Positions 26,539 to 36,135 of a stretch of 64,000 nucleotides of DNA are shown here, one piece after another (within the stretch, counting starts at the first letter, position 1; each line of letters begins with the position of its first letter). Made by a program: the position numbers and the translations under genes. The notes under the pieces were generated by a model. The model was not told where the DNA came from. It ran no database searches and saw only the letters and a list, made by a program, of their open reading frames with translations. The stretch is from positions 2,990,001 through 3,054,000 of the forward strand of contig NZ_LR743509.1 in assembly GCF_902712875.1 (NCBI RefSeq), read 5' to 3'. The stretch comes from Hyphomicrobium sp. ghe19. Its GTDB lineage: Bacteria; Pseudomonadota; Alphaproteobacteria; Rhizobiales; Hyphomicrobiaceae.

Positions 26539-28353
26539 ATGAAACCCTTCAACCTGGGGCCGGTCACCCGTGCACTTTCGACCATGAGAACACGTTTTGA
26601 AGCTGTCGGTCACAAGCCTTCCGCTGCTCAGTGGGAAGCCCTCGAAGACCTTGTAAGATGCCTCGACAGTATGGCTATGGGGACAGCGAAGCAGACGGTC
26701 TATCTCTCGAGCCTTGATCCAGGACTAGGAAAGACAACCGCGCTCAAGTGCTACCTTCACCAACTCCTGGCGCAACATCTTCCACCGTATTCAGAAGTTG
26801 GGTGTCTCATCTGCTTAAACACTCTCGATGAGGTGGAGCGTCTGATCGATGACGTAGGAATACCCGAGGACATGCTTGGTATTTGGACCTCACGCTCAGA
26901 CCTTAATGTCCGCGGCAGGGCGGACCTGCAGAACGCTCAAGTGCTCATCACCACACATTCGAGGGTCTTGAAAGAGACGAGGCGTAGTGAGTTCTGGTTG
27001 ACCGAGAGCCTTTATTTCAAAGGACAGCCTCGACAGCTCAGAGTGTGGGATGAAGAGTTTCTGCCCGGAACGCCTATCAGCTTATCGGTCAACGATGTGA
27101 TGGCCACTCTTAAACGTGTGCAGTCTGCCTCAGGAGAACTTCGGAACAGGATCAAAGCAGCATTCGACGAGATAGATGGTCTGCCTGATGGCTCTGTGTA
27201 CACCGTACCTGACTACATGGGGGACACTTCAACAAGCCTCAAGGAACTCCTAAAAACCATTGCGCCTCTACGAGGAAGGTCTCCCATCGCAGATGAGATG
27301 GAAGCTTCTATGGAGGCCCTTAGTATCATCTCCGGAAGACGCGTAGTCGTCAGGAGAGATAATCCCGAGGGCAATGCTTGTGTGGACTACGTAGACACCA
27401 TCCCGCCTGACCTTGCACCCATCGTTGTCCTCGACGCTTCAGGCCGGAGAGGCGTTCGTGTCCTGTACGAAGACATGGAAGATAAACGAGGGATGATCAC
27501 GCCGCTGAAATCCGCCCCGAAGTCTTATCGAAACCTCACTATTCACGTGTGGCGCAGAGGCGGCGGTAAGTCTTCGTGGGCGACACCCGATGGAGCACCT
27601 CAGATGCTCGACGGCATAGCTTCAACAATATGCCGGAAACCCCAGGAGGAATGGCTAATCGTACATCACAAACCTGATCAGGTTCGAGGCATTCCCGACA
27701 TGGACACGGCTCTACATAGGCGGCTCAGTCTGACGACGTATAATCGAGTAAGCTTCCGTAACTGGGGTGCGCACAAAGCAACTAACGCTTACGCTCACAT
27801 ATCCAATGTCGTACTTGCAGGCACGTTATTCTATCGAACTTCCCAGTACGAAGCACGGAAGCGCCTCGGTGCTGCACTCACTGCTGACCATCCTAACATC
27901 CCCGAAAAGCAGATGAAGGAATTCATGGTCGGAGAAAGCGCAAACGACGTGCTTCAGGCCGCATGTAGAGGCTCCATTAGGCGGTCGCTTGGAGACACAT
28001 GCCCACCTTCAAACCTCTACCTGATTGCGGATCCCCGCAAAGGCATCGAAAAAGCCCTGCCCCGCATCTTCCCGGGTGCCAAGATTATACCTTGGCTACC
28101 CGTGAAGCTGGACCTCAAGGGGAACTCGGAGAAGGCTTTCAAGATCGTCTTGCGCTGGAAGAAGACAGCCAAGCCAGGAGACGTCCTCACGTTCAAGGAA
28201 CTTGCCGCATGCCTCGACATCAGCTTGAGGCAGCTCAAGGACACTGTTCGGAGAAACACGAAGTTCATGCGGTCAATAGAAGCCGAAGGTCTCAACGAAT
28301 GGGGTTCGAATAAGTATTCCATTGGCTATCGCCTGGAAGACCCTCTCGTCTGA
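26539..28353 (+). CDS. Helicase-like P-loop ATPase of the island
   Basis: A 604-residue protein. A Walker A motif lies near residue 60 (SLDPGLGKTTALKC), a threonine-rich segment near 135 (VLITTHSRVLKE), a Walker B near 168 (LRVWDEEF), and a possible motif VI near 475 (QAACRGSIRRS). Order and spacing suit a superfamily 2 helicase or a related phage/plasmid ATPase. The last 60 residues (FKELAACLDISLRQLKDTV) look like a winged helix. A replication or DNA-transfer role for the island is likely but not shown; no conserved partner lies directly beside it. Confidence 0.7.
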   Translation: MKPFNLGPVTRALSTMRTRFEAVGHKPSAAQWEALEDLVRCLDSMAMGTAKQTVYLSSLDPGLGKTTALKCYLHQLLAQHLPPYSEVGCLICLNTLDEVERLIDDVGIPEDMLGIWTSRSDLNVRGRADLQNAQVLITTHSRVLKETRRSEFWLTESLYFKGQPRQLRVWDEEFLPGTPISLSVNDVMATLKRVQSASGELRNRIKAAFDEIDGLPDGSVYTVPDYMGDTSTSLKELLKTIAPLRGRSPIADEMEASMEALSIISGRRVVVRRDNPEGNACVDYVDTIPPDLAPIVVLDASGRRGVRVLYEDMEDKRGMITPLKSAPKSYRNLTIHVWRRGGGKSSWATPDGAPQMLDGIASTICRKPQEEWLIVHHKPDQVRGIPDMDTALHRRLSLTTYNRVSFRNWGAHKATNAYAHISNVVLAGTLFYRTSQYEARKRLGAALTADHPNIPEKQMKEFMVGESANDVLQAACRGSIRRSLGDTCPPSNLYLIADPRKGIEKALPRIFPGAKIIPWLPVKLDLKGNSEKAFKIVLRWKKTAKPGDVLTFKELAACLDISLRQLKDTVRRNTKFMRSIEAEGLNEWGSNKYSIGYRLEDPLV

Positions 28354-28752
28354 ACTCACAAGCTGACCCCGCTGGCTTAACCGCTGGCGGGGGATTGACT
28401 CCGACATTTTGTGGAGACCTCTGGCGCCTTGAGTTTGCGTCAACACTCAAAATTCAAACTGATGACTGCCCCCCGGATCCAGTTCTCTCGCAACCTAATA
28501 GCCGGTGGATTTATTGGCTACCACATTACCAGGGGAAGACTCATTTCCGACGAGAACAACACATCGCTTGTCGCGAAAGACCAGGGTGGCCGTTCTAAGC
28601 GATGTTCAAACCGCAAGAGTAACTTCTCCAGGCTTTCATGTTTAGCGAAACCACCCGCTGAAGCGAAATGCTCTTGGAGGGAGCAAAGAACTTTTGCTAT
28701 TCGAGATCACCCATTGTTTTTAACCCTCACAAACTAAAAAAGCGAAAACAAG
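28354..28752. other. Island interval between ATPase gene and HD/Hsp90-like gene
   Basis: About 400 bp. One 108-codon frame (28411-28737) is open on the plus strand, but it has no ribosome site and its composition is not convincing. Promoter sequences for the next gene probably lie in the AT-rich last 100 bp. Confidence 0.4.
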
Positions 28753-31428
28753 ATGAGCAATGAAATCTTTGAACGCACTTCTCTGTGGGTTAAGGCATTT
28801 GGAGATCGAAACGCTACTCATCAAGAACAACGCGAGCGCTTAAAGACCGCGATCTTGGAGATGCGCAAACGCACCATTCCTCTTGTTGCACAAATCCACC
28901 ACGATCTGCCCGGCATCACCGTCCACGACATCACTCACCTTGACGCACTTTGGGAGGTAGCTGACACGATCGCTGGACCGAGCTTCGAGTTGAACCCCGT
29001 CGAACTCTTCGTCTTTGGCGCATCAGTTTTGCTGCACGATGCAGGTATGGCTTTGGCATCATACCCAGGTGGTTTGACCAGTATAAAGCAGACGCCGGAA
29101 TGGAAGGATGTTGCGGCTGCATATGAGAAACGTGCCTTCGGCAAAGAAGACTCCAAGTCTCTGGAACAGAGGACGCTGTTCATTACTCTGCGCAAACTTC
29201 ACGCAAATCAGGCCGAAAGCCTAATCGAAATTTCCCATGCTCGGCCGGGCACTGAGGAGAAGCTATTTCTACTTGAGGATACCTCTCTCCGTAACGGCTA
29301 TGGAATGAGTATCGGCAAGATTGCGGCCAGCCATCACTGGGATCATTCCCGCCTTACGGACGCCTTAGAAAGAGTTGTGGGCGCGATACCGGGATTACCG
29401 ACCGAGTGGACCGTGGATGAAGTTAAAGTGGCCTGCCTCCTGCGTTGCGCTGATGCTGCGCATATCGACTCGAGAAGAGCCCCAACAATGCTTTACGCGC
29501 TTTCGGACCCCAAGGGCGAGTCCGCTCGGCATTGGAATTTCCAGAACAAGCTCCATCAGCCTACACGTGTTGCCGACAAAATCGTATATTCGTCTGGTCA
29601 ACCCTTCACCGTCTCGGAGGCACCGTCGTGGTGGCTTTGCTACGATACGTTGCGGATGATTGATGTTGAATTGAGAAACTGTAATGCGATCCTCGAAGAC
29701 GCCTCCAGTGCTTCGTTCGAGGCCAAATACGTCTCAGGCGTCGAGTCTCCAAAACTTCTAGCTCGTCATGTCCGCGTATCTGGCTGGTCTCCTATTGACG
29801 CTGAAGTGAGAGTTTCCGATCCGGTTCGATTGGCGCGGACTCTAGGCGGCAAAAATCTATATGGCGACGACCCAGTGCCGCCGATCCGCGAACTGTTACA
29901 AAATGCAGTTGATGCCGTGAAGGTGCGACGGAAACAAGAGGACAGGGCAAATTTATGGGGCAACGTAAAAGTTTCGATTGAACCGGATGCCTCCGGCCAG
30001 GTGTGGCTCTTGGTGGACGACAACGGTGTTGGAATGTCAGAAAGAGTTATGACAGGCCCACTTATCGATTTTGGCAACTCACTTTGGTCATCTGATCTAC
30101 TTCAAGAGGAATTTCCCGGCCTCATGAGTAAGGGGATTGACCCTGTAGGTAAATTTGGCATCGGCTTTTTTTCCGTATTCATGCTCGGAAAGCACATCAA
30201 GGTAATCAGCAGAAAGTACAATACGGGAGATGCCGATACCCGAGTTCTAGAATTCGATGATCTCTCGCATCGACCATTAATGAGAGCCGCCCAAGTCGGT
30301 GAACTCCCGCGAGACTTCAACACTCGCATCGCGGTCAAGCTTGAGCCTAAAGCTATCAACAAAGTCTCGCAAAGACCCTCCTCTGTTCGGGATTTGAATT
30401 CCTACACTCCGCCGATGGACGATAGACTGCTCGAACTTATTGCTGGAGTCGATGTGGAAATTGAGTTGTCTAACAAGTTGACAGGTCGCGAGATAACACA
30501 TCACGCTGAATGGCAGACCACCAACCCCGAGACTTTCCTTTCCGAGGTATTGGCCACTCAAGAGGAAAATGAGAGACGAGAACTAATTAGAATTCACGCC
30601 CCTCTGGTGAGAACTTTAAAGGACTGTAATGATCACGTGGTTGGCAGAGCTGCGATGCTTCTCAAAGGCCGCAATAGCTATCGCACTCCTCAACCATTAG
30701 TGAGCGTTGGAGGCTTTTGTTATTCGGGTGTGTACGCTTCGCGTTTGTACGTTGGCTCATCGTCCATGAGTCGAATTGCAGGCTTACTACGAGGAACAAC
30801 CGATGATGTTTCTCGCGCGACTGCGTGGGCGACCGTCGACGAAAAGACCATGGGCGCATGGGCGTCTGAGCAAGGCAAATTGATTGATCGCTCAAAGTTT
30901 CGAGTGAAAGATTTGGTCGGATTTAGCAGGAGGATTTTATCCGTTGGGGGAGATCCTGGCGAACTTAAATTCGGATACGCTGGGGGCACTTTTCAAGATT
31001 TCTCAGAATTTCGTAATCTCGTCAGAGCGAACGAGGAGATTTATGTTTTACTGAAGTCGGAACGCTTCGATGATAAATTCAAACTTTACCCATTTGAGGA
31101 TTTGACCACCCTCTACTTCACAACGCCAATTGTCCCGAATTTGATGGTCTTATCTATCGACAGTGGCGAAAGCATCTTGGATGAAGAGTTCATGAAAGAA
31201 GCTCTCGAGTACGGGCGACAAGTACTTTCCGAGGAAGAATTGGGAGATATTGTCGACGAACCCCCGCTCTCTTTTTTGTGGAGACTCGTTTCTGAAGAAT
31301 GGGGACCTCAAGTGGTCGTCACGGTTGAGCGCATCAACATATCCGCAGCCTCGCTCGTAAGTGGGGAGATAAGGCCGTGGGTACTAAAATTTGTTCGAAA
31401 CAAACAAGTTTCTATATCAGAGGACTGA
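28753..31428 (+). CDS. HD domain plus Hsp90-like (GHKL) ATPase protein, candidate defence gene
   Basis: An 891-residue two-domain protein. The first 250 residues hold an HD-type metal site: histidines in VHDITHLD near 58-62, LLHDAG at 94-98, ASHHWDH near 200 and RCADAAH near 230. From about 370 comes a GHKL ATPase: N-box IRELLQNAVDA near 377, DDNGVGM near 420, and GKFGIGFFSVFMLG near 466, as in Hsp90 and MutL. The remaining 400 residues are not recognised. Such a fusion inside a restriction-rich island suggests a sensor-effector of phage defence. No partner gene is coupled to it, so it may act alone. Confidence 0.75.
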   Translation: MSNEIFERTSLWVKAFGDRNATHQEQRERLKTAILEMRKRTIPLVAQIHHDLPGITVHDITHLDALWEVADTIAGPSFELNPVELFVFGASVLLHDAGMALASYPGGLTSIKQTPEWKDVAAAYEKRAFGKEDSKSLEQRTLFITLRKLHANQAESLIEISHARPGTEEKLFLLEDTSLRNGYGMSIGKIAASHHWDHSRLTDALERVVGAIPGLPTEWTVDEVKVACLLRCADAAHIDSRRAPTMLYALSDPKGESARHWNFQNKLHQPTRVADKIVYSSGQPFTVSEAPSWWLCYDTLRMIDVELRNCNAILEDASSASFEAKYVSGVESPKLLARHVRVSGWSPIDAEVRVSDPVRLARTLGGKNLYGDDPVPPIRELLQNAVDAVKVRRKQEDRANLWGNVKVSIEPDASGQVWLLVDDNGVGMSERVMTGPLIDFGNSLWSSDLLQEEFPGLMSKGIDPVGKFGIGFFSVFMLGKHIKVISRKYNTGDADTRVLEFDDLSHRPLMRAAQVGELPRDFNTRIAVKLEPKAINKVSQRPSSVRDLNSYTPPMDDRLLELIAGVDVEIELSNKLTGREITHHAEWQTTNPETFLSEVLATQEENERRELIRIHAPLVRTLKDCNDHVVGRAAMLLKGRNSYRTPQPLVSVGGFCYSGVYASRLYVGSSSMSRIAGLLRGTTDDVSRATAWATVDEKTMGAWASEQGKLIDRSKFRVKDLVGFSRRILSVGGDPGELKFGYAGGTFQDFSEFRNLVRANEEIYVLLKSERFDDKFKLYPFEDLTTLYFTTPIVPNLMVLSIDSGESILDEEFMKEALEYGRQVLSEEELGDIVDEPPLSFLWRLVSEEWGPQVVVTVERINISAASLVSGEIRPWVLKFVRNKQVSISED

Positions 31429-31753
31429 ATTTTCGTTGGCCTTGCATCTGAGAGCACGCTTCATTTTCACTGCAAAGTATCAATAAATCAACGTGGCCGC
31501 GGGCTGAGATAAAACCGCCAGGATGTAAGCAATATGAAATGCTGAGTTGATTTTCTCGAACGGCTCGGCGACCTCACGAACTGATCTTGTCATAGGTGCA
31601 CATCAAAGGTACACAAAGCTGTGGGTGAGAGTAAAAAAGCCCAATCTTTCCGGCCCTAAAGTTGGTCTTTCCCAAGTCCTCTTCGGGCGACCAACTTGAA
31701 CGAGTTCGGGGTAGCGGTCTGTTATTCGCCCCTCATCCTACGCTTGACTCTCG
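31429..31753. other. Island interval before the integrase gene 3' end
   Basis: About 325 bp between two convergent genes, with no supported gene and no clear terminator hairpin. Confidence 0.4.
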
Positions 31754-32989
31754 TCACACGCTTGGAAGCTGAGCTGCCTCGACCACCTCTCTAAGTTGAT
31801 CCGGCGAAGGTCCGTGATGATACACACCGACCGTGACGCCTTCGTTTACGTGCCCCACAACGACTTCCACAAGGTATTTCTGGCAGTTCGCCCTTAGTCT
31901 TTCAGTGATGAAGGTGTGCCGCAACGAGTGAAATGTTTTCTCTGCCTGCCCCTCGTGGATCTTCCCGAGAAGTTTAGTTCGGTATCTGGCGAATCTTTTG
32001 ACGAGTCCTTTCGATTTTCCAGCAAGCTCAGCGAACAGAAAGTCTTCGTCAGACCTCTCCTTTATTCGCGATGAAACGATTCCTACGAGTTGTGAATGGA
32101 TTGGCACCTTGCGCGTAGCGGCCTCAGTTTTCCCTTTAAGCACATCGAACACGCCATCCTTACAGTTGGCCACGCGGAGCGCAGCTATCTCCCCAGCGCG
32201 AAGACCACTTAGTGCTCCAATGGCAATCGCATGAAGCAGGAGTTTCGTTGGAGCATTGTTGAGTAGGTGTGAGACTTCCTCATGAGTCCAGGCTAGTCGA
32301 GTTCTCGACTTCCCTTTCGCAGAGACTTGTTGACCCTGCCAAGGATTGGCTTTTGCGACGCCGCGTCTAACCATCCACTTCCAGTAGCTCGAAAGGTAGG
32401 AGAGCAGTGAGTTGACGGATTTCTGAGCGAGTCCCCGACCGGAAAGGTGCGATGCATAGTCACCTGCCATCTTCTTCGTAACGGTCTGAACGAACGGCTT
32501 ACTCGTCTCGTCTTGCAGCCACAGCTCGAAGCGTTTGATCGCAGCCTTTCGAGCAGCCTGGGTTGTTGCTACTGCTGGCGCTTCCCTCAAGAACCTATCG
32601 GTGTTGTAGGAAACCGTGACCACCTGCCCGGTGATACGCTTATACCAAGCCTCACCATCGGGACGCTTTTCGGCTAGGTCAGAGAGGTACATTAGCAACG
32701 TATCTCTGTCGCTTGACTCGTCCTCGTCGCACTCCTTAGGCATATCTCTGAGTTGCTGAGCGATCTCTTCATCAACGTCGCAGACGCCCTGTCTAATCCT
32801 CTCCCAACTATCTTCTAACTCGATGAGCTTTCTGGCCCTGAGCTTTCCAGCGTGGACGATATCGGCAGTGCCCAGATTTTCGATATGGAACTGCCTTCCC
32901 GTGTGCTCGGCGATGTCCTTGGGAAGTCTTTTGATGAGCTGGTACTGATTGCCCTTCAATCGAAGGTTCTTGAATTTCTTTTCAGACAT
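31754..32989 (-). CDS. Tyrosine-type site-specific integrase of the island
   Basis: About 411 residues. A SAM-like core-binding domain lies near residues 130-220, then the catalytic domain: arginine in GALSGLRAGEIAAL, histidine and arginine in HSLRHTF, a histidine in VVGHVNEG, and the nucleophilic tyrosine in VGVYHHG. It would recombine attL with attR to excise the island. I start it at the ATG at 32989; a TTG at 33016 is also in frame. It sits 130 bp inside the right border, as is usual. Confidence 0.93.
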   Translation of the reverse strand: MSEKKFKNLRLKGNQYQLIKRLPKDIAEHTGRQFHIENLGTADIVHAGKLRARKLIELEDSWERIRQGVCDVDEEIAQQLRDMPKECDEDESSDRDTLLMYLSDLAEKRPDGEAWYKRITGQVVTVSYNTDRFLREAPAVATTQAARKAAIKRFELWLQDETSKPFVQTVTKKMAGDYASHLSGRGLAQKSVNSLLSYLSSYWKWMVRRGVAKANPWQGQQVSAKGKSRTRLAWTHEEVSHLLNNAPTKLLLHAIAIGALSGLRAGEIAALRVANCKDGVFDVLKGKTEAATRKVPIHSQLVGIVSSRIKERSDEDFLFAELAGKSKGLVKRFARYRTKLLGKIHEGQAEKTFHSLRHTFITERLRANCQKYLVEVVVGHVNEGVTVGVYHHGPSPDQLREVVEAAQLPSV

Positions 32990-33121
32990 CTCTGACTGCA
33001 ACCTTGTCTCGAGCAACGAACCGAACTAGGGTGATTTGTGACCTAGCGATGTTGCCTACATGAGTCGCCTAATCAGTTGAAATGCCTGCAATTACTGGCG
33101 GTTTAGAGGGTCGGGATTCCC

Positions 33122-33143
33122 GTCCCCTACGGGGCGCCAATCC
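33122..33143 (+). repeat. attR: duplicated tRNA-Glu 3' end, right island border
   Basis: Exactly the same 22 bp as 18971-18992, with weaker similarity continuing a few bases to the left (GGG, TTC) into the T loop. There is no tRNA body here, so this copy is the insertion footprint. Confidence 0.92.
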
Positions 33144-33468
33144 AAGCTAAGCACATCAGAGTGCCGGCTGCTTCCTTGTAGCCGTGGGACTTGAGAGTCC
33201 TCCCCCAACCTGCGACCCCGGACCATAATTTTTGGAAGCCCGTGGCAGCGCGCCCAATCGTGAAACTTTCAAAGTTCTCGTGTGCGCCGTCGAGATTCCA
33301 GAGCCGCCCGCTGCGAGGATTTCAGCGACTCTCCTGCCGTCCCCAATCGCAGCGCCCTGCCCTCATCGAGCATGGCCTTTTAGAGCGTTGACGGTCCGGC
33401 GTCGCATTCTCGGCGGGCTGCATCTTCGGGCCAAGTCCTTACGACCGGCCACGATGCGGCCGGGGACG
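33144..33468. other. Interval between island border and acyltransferase gene
   Basis: About 325 bp of chromosome next to the right border. No gene, tRNA fragment beyond the border repeat, or clear hairpin was seen. Confidence 0.4.
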
Positions 33469-34632
33469 TCAAGCGGCTGCGGCGCCAGTGGCCGTTGGAT
33501 AATCCAGCTTCAAACGAAGCTTCTTGGCAAGTTCGCCGCCAAGAAGGTTCGATGGCCTCTCGACTACTCGATGGATCAGCCATGCCGTCGCAAAGCAAAC
33601 GACGATATAAAAAATGACGATCGAATTTTGGGAGAGCCCAAACACAGCCAGCATCCGCATAAAGCACCACCCCGCGTAACAGTGAACGGCGTAGAGCGGA
33701 TAACTTATGTTCGCTAGAAATGTGGTCGGCAGGGTTGGACGGAAGTAGTCTCGCAAGAGATAGCATACCCAAAACACGGCGACCGCGACGATGTACGTCC
33801 ACACGTGACGCGGCGCTAGAATCGCGGGGTCCGATAACAGATTCATCGCAGCGAAGATCGAAAGCATCGCTGCCACGACAGCGCAAAATGTTTTGTCGCC
33901 GATCTTCCGGGCATAATGAAATTGGAAAGCGACGCCCACCATCAGGATAGGCAAAAAGGCGCCAAAGAAAACGAATGCCCAAAGTAAGCGAATGCCGAAT
34001 AGGCCAAGATCATTTCGGTTCGGGTACAGGTGCCATAAGAGGTAAGGGACAAGACTAACGGCAACTGCGACGGCGAACACCTTCAAATCAGCGCGCGGGA
34101 GCAGGCCAGCGAACAAGGCGGTGAAGATATAAAACTTCAGTTCAATCGCCAGCGACCACGATACGCCGTCGAGGTACGGCACGCCGAAAGCGTCGCCTAC
34201 GCCGGGCAACAGTTGAACGAGGATTGAGAACTCGTCGAATGGAAACGCTTTGCCGAAATACCAGCCTATCGCATAGACCGACAGCAGCATGATCGCAAAG
34301 CATGTCAGGTACGTCGGCCACAAACGGAAAAATCGCCTTACAGCGAACTCGACAACTGATGTCTTGGCGAGAGATAGCGATATAACAAAGCCGCTGATGA
34401 CAAAGAAAACGCCAACGCCAAGAGAGCCCAGGTCTAAACCTGCAGCTGACACCTTCTCACCCACGAACCGAAGCGCCTTCGGCATTTCAGCTGGTGGGAC
34501 AATTACATCGGCGTTGATCATTCGTGCGACATCTGCCGGGCTCCCCCAAAACCCGATCAAGTGAGTCATCGTCACCACAAGGGCAGCTATGCCCCGCAAT
34601 GTATTTGCGAATTCGACTCGATCTTCCCGCAT
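33469..34632 (-). CDS. Acyltransferase 3 family (OafA/YrhL-like) membrane acyltransferase
   Basis: A 387-residue integral membrane protein with about ten membrane segments. The opening EFANTLRGIAALVVTMTH carries the conserved arginine and histidine of the family; GVGVFFVISGFVISLSLAK and RFFRLWPTY follow, as in O-acetyltransferases that decorate surface sugars. It is divergent from the glycosyltransferase cluster and most likely acylates the polysaccharide that cluster makes. Confidence 0.9.
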   Translation of the reverse strand: MREDRVEFANTLRGIAALVVTMTHLIGFWGSPADVARMINADVIVPPAEMPKALRFVGEKVSAAGLDLGSLGVGVFFVISGFVISLSLAKTSVVEFAVRRFFRLWPTYLTCFAIMLLSVYAIGWYFGKAFPFDEFSILVQLLPGVGDAFGVPYLDGVSWSLAIELKFYIFTALFAGLLPRADLKVFAVAVAVSLVPYLLWHLYPNRNDLGLFGIRLLWAFVFFGAFLPILMVGVAFQFHYARKIGDKTFCAVVAAMLSIFAAMNLLSDPAILAPRHVWTYIVAVAVFWVCYLLRDYFRPTLPTTFLANISYPLYAVHCYAGWCFMRMLAVFGLSQNSIVIFYIVVCFATAWLIHRVVERPSNLLGGELAKKLRLKLDYPTATGAAAA

Positions 34633-34983
34633 CCACTTCTCTCCCCCAGAGCGTAGATGTCAGCGCCGCTCAGCTCGATCAATACGAGCCGCGCCGTTGT
34701 CCACGTCTTCGTGCCGCGTCACAGTCTGCAGGTCGGCAGATCGAGCGGCGTCGGATTTCGCGAGATGCGTGTCGTGGACATCAGCCGCCCGAGCAGGCCC
34801 GGTAGTGAAGCCGCGAAGGCGCGGGACGGGGCTCGTCTTCAGCCGAGTTTTTCGCGTCGCTAAAAACTCTCAGAGGCGTCACAACGTTGTGGATCACTCA
34901 ATGTTATGTGCGCAAGACATGTTTAGCATCGGCTATACACGCTGCTCAGTTGAACTGACAAAACCGAGCACCGCCCCAGAACC
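34633..34983. other. Divergent promoter region of the polysaccharide cluster
   Basis: About 350 bp between divergent genes. No gene is supported; promoters for the acyltransferase and for the four-gene plus-strand operon should lie here. Confidence 0.4.
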
Positions 34984-36135
34984 ATGTTGCCTCACGCATT
35001 GTCTTCCTGGCGGCGCAAACAACGCCGCCGGTATCAGCGGCGGCTAGTCGAGGGTGACGATCTCGCTCGTACATGGCCAAAAAAATCCGCCGAGTTTGAT
35101 CCTCTCGCGCGTCTGCGCTTCATCGGCGACACAGAGACAATCAACGGATTATCTCGTGCGTACCGGTACGAGGTGAGACGTCAAATCCTGAAGCAGGGCA
35201 CGGCTCATGCTGACGGCAATCAGGTTCTGATTCTTGGCCAGCCTTGGGACTATCCTCGACTGCTGGCAGAAGCTCCGGACTGGTTCCACGATGCCTATCG
35301 GATCGGACTTTGGGTGTGGGAACTTGATCAATTTCCCGGCGACTGGAAGTTCGCCCTAGATATCGTGCACGAGATTTGGACTCCCTCGTCATTCAGCGCA
35401 AATGCGCTCAGGCGTGGGACCGAGCTACCGATAAGAGTGGTACCTCATGCCGTCGATCGTCCTGAGGTTTCTCCCCTGTCGCGCGCAGAGTTTGGAGTGC
35501 GGGGGGATCAGTTCCTGGGGCTCGCGATCATGGATCTCGCCGCCTGCCCGGATCGGAAAAATCCTCTGGCCCACGTTCGCGCGTGGTCGCTCGCCTTCGG
35601 AAACGATATGTCTTGCCATCTCTTGATGAAGGTTCGATTCAAGAAAAATACGACCTTCGCACGGCGAGAACTTCTGAGGGAAATTGGGAAGGCCAGAAAC
35701 ATAACTCTTGTGGAGCAGGTCTTCAGCGACAGAGATATGGCCGCATTTCAACGCATGGCCGACGTCTATCTTTCGTTGCACCGTGCGGAGGGCTACGGGT
35801 TGAATATCCATGAGATGCTCGAACTCGGTGTCCCGACTTTAGCCACGGCTTGGTCCGGGAACATGGACTACATGGGGCGCTACCCGCATTCCGTGCCGGT
35901 CCCCTATGAGCTGGTTCCTTACAAAGACAGAACCTTTGCCTATCAGGGGGCAGACCTCGCTTGGGCGGAACCTGATATCAAGTTTTCCGCTCGCGCCTTA
36001 CGGGAAATAAGGGCGCGCTGGCAGGAAGAGCGCGCAAGTACGACGGCCTCACGAGATCCGATCGCGCGACCGCGCAACATTATGCCGGGCAGCGGCACCA
36101 CTTCTCCAAATACCAATGAGGCTCTCCCGGCATGA
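34984..36135 (+). CDS. Glycosyltransferase (GT4-like)
   Basis: A 383-residue GT-B-type glycosyltransferase. The donor-site segment HRAEGYGLNIHEMLELGVPT near residue 265, with the conserved E-x7-E spacing, is typical of family 4 enzymes that use nucleotide sugars. Earlier parts (LGQPWDYPRL, GLWVWELDQFP) fit a sugar-acceptor Rossmann half. Its stop overlaps the following FkbM-type gene by four bases, so it leads a translationally coupled operon. Confidence 0.88.
   Translation: MLPHALSSWRRKQRRRYQRRLVEGDDLARTWPKKSAEFDPLARLRFIGDTETINGLSRAYRYEVRRQILKQGTAHADGNQVLILGQPWDYPRLLAEAPDWFHDAYRIGLWVWELDQFPGDWKFALDIVHEIWTPSSFSANALRRGTELPIRVVPHAVDRPEVSPLSRAEFGVRGDQFLGLAIMDLAACPDRKNPLAHVRAWSLAFGNDMSCHLLMKVRFKKNTTFARRELLREIGKARNITLVEQVFSDRDMAAFQRMADVYLSLHRAEGYGLNIHEMLELGVPTLATAWSGNMDYMGRYPHSVPVPYELVPYKDRTFAYQGADLAWAEPDIKFSARALREIRARWQEERASTTASRDPIARPRNIMPGSGTTSPNTNEALPA

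Larger units (their letters stand above)
18971..33143. mobile_element. Integrated genomic island in tRNA-Glu
   Basis: The last part of tRNA-Glu and four bases beyond it (18971-18992) recur exactly at 33122-33143, the classic footprint of site-specific integration into a tRNA 3' end. A tyrosine integrase lies just inside the right copy and points inward. The roughly 14.2 kb between the repeats looks more AT-rich than the flanks and carries restriction-modification, recombinase, ATPase and unknown genes instead of housekeeping genes. I see no conjugation genes, so transfer would need outside help. Confidence 0.92.
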
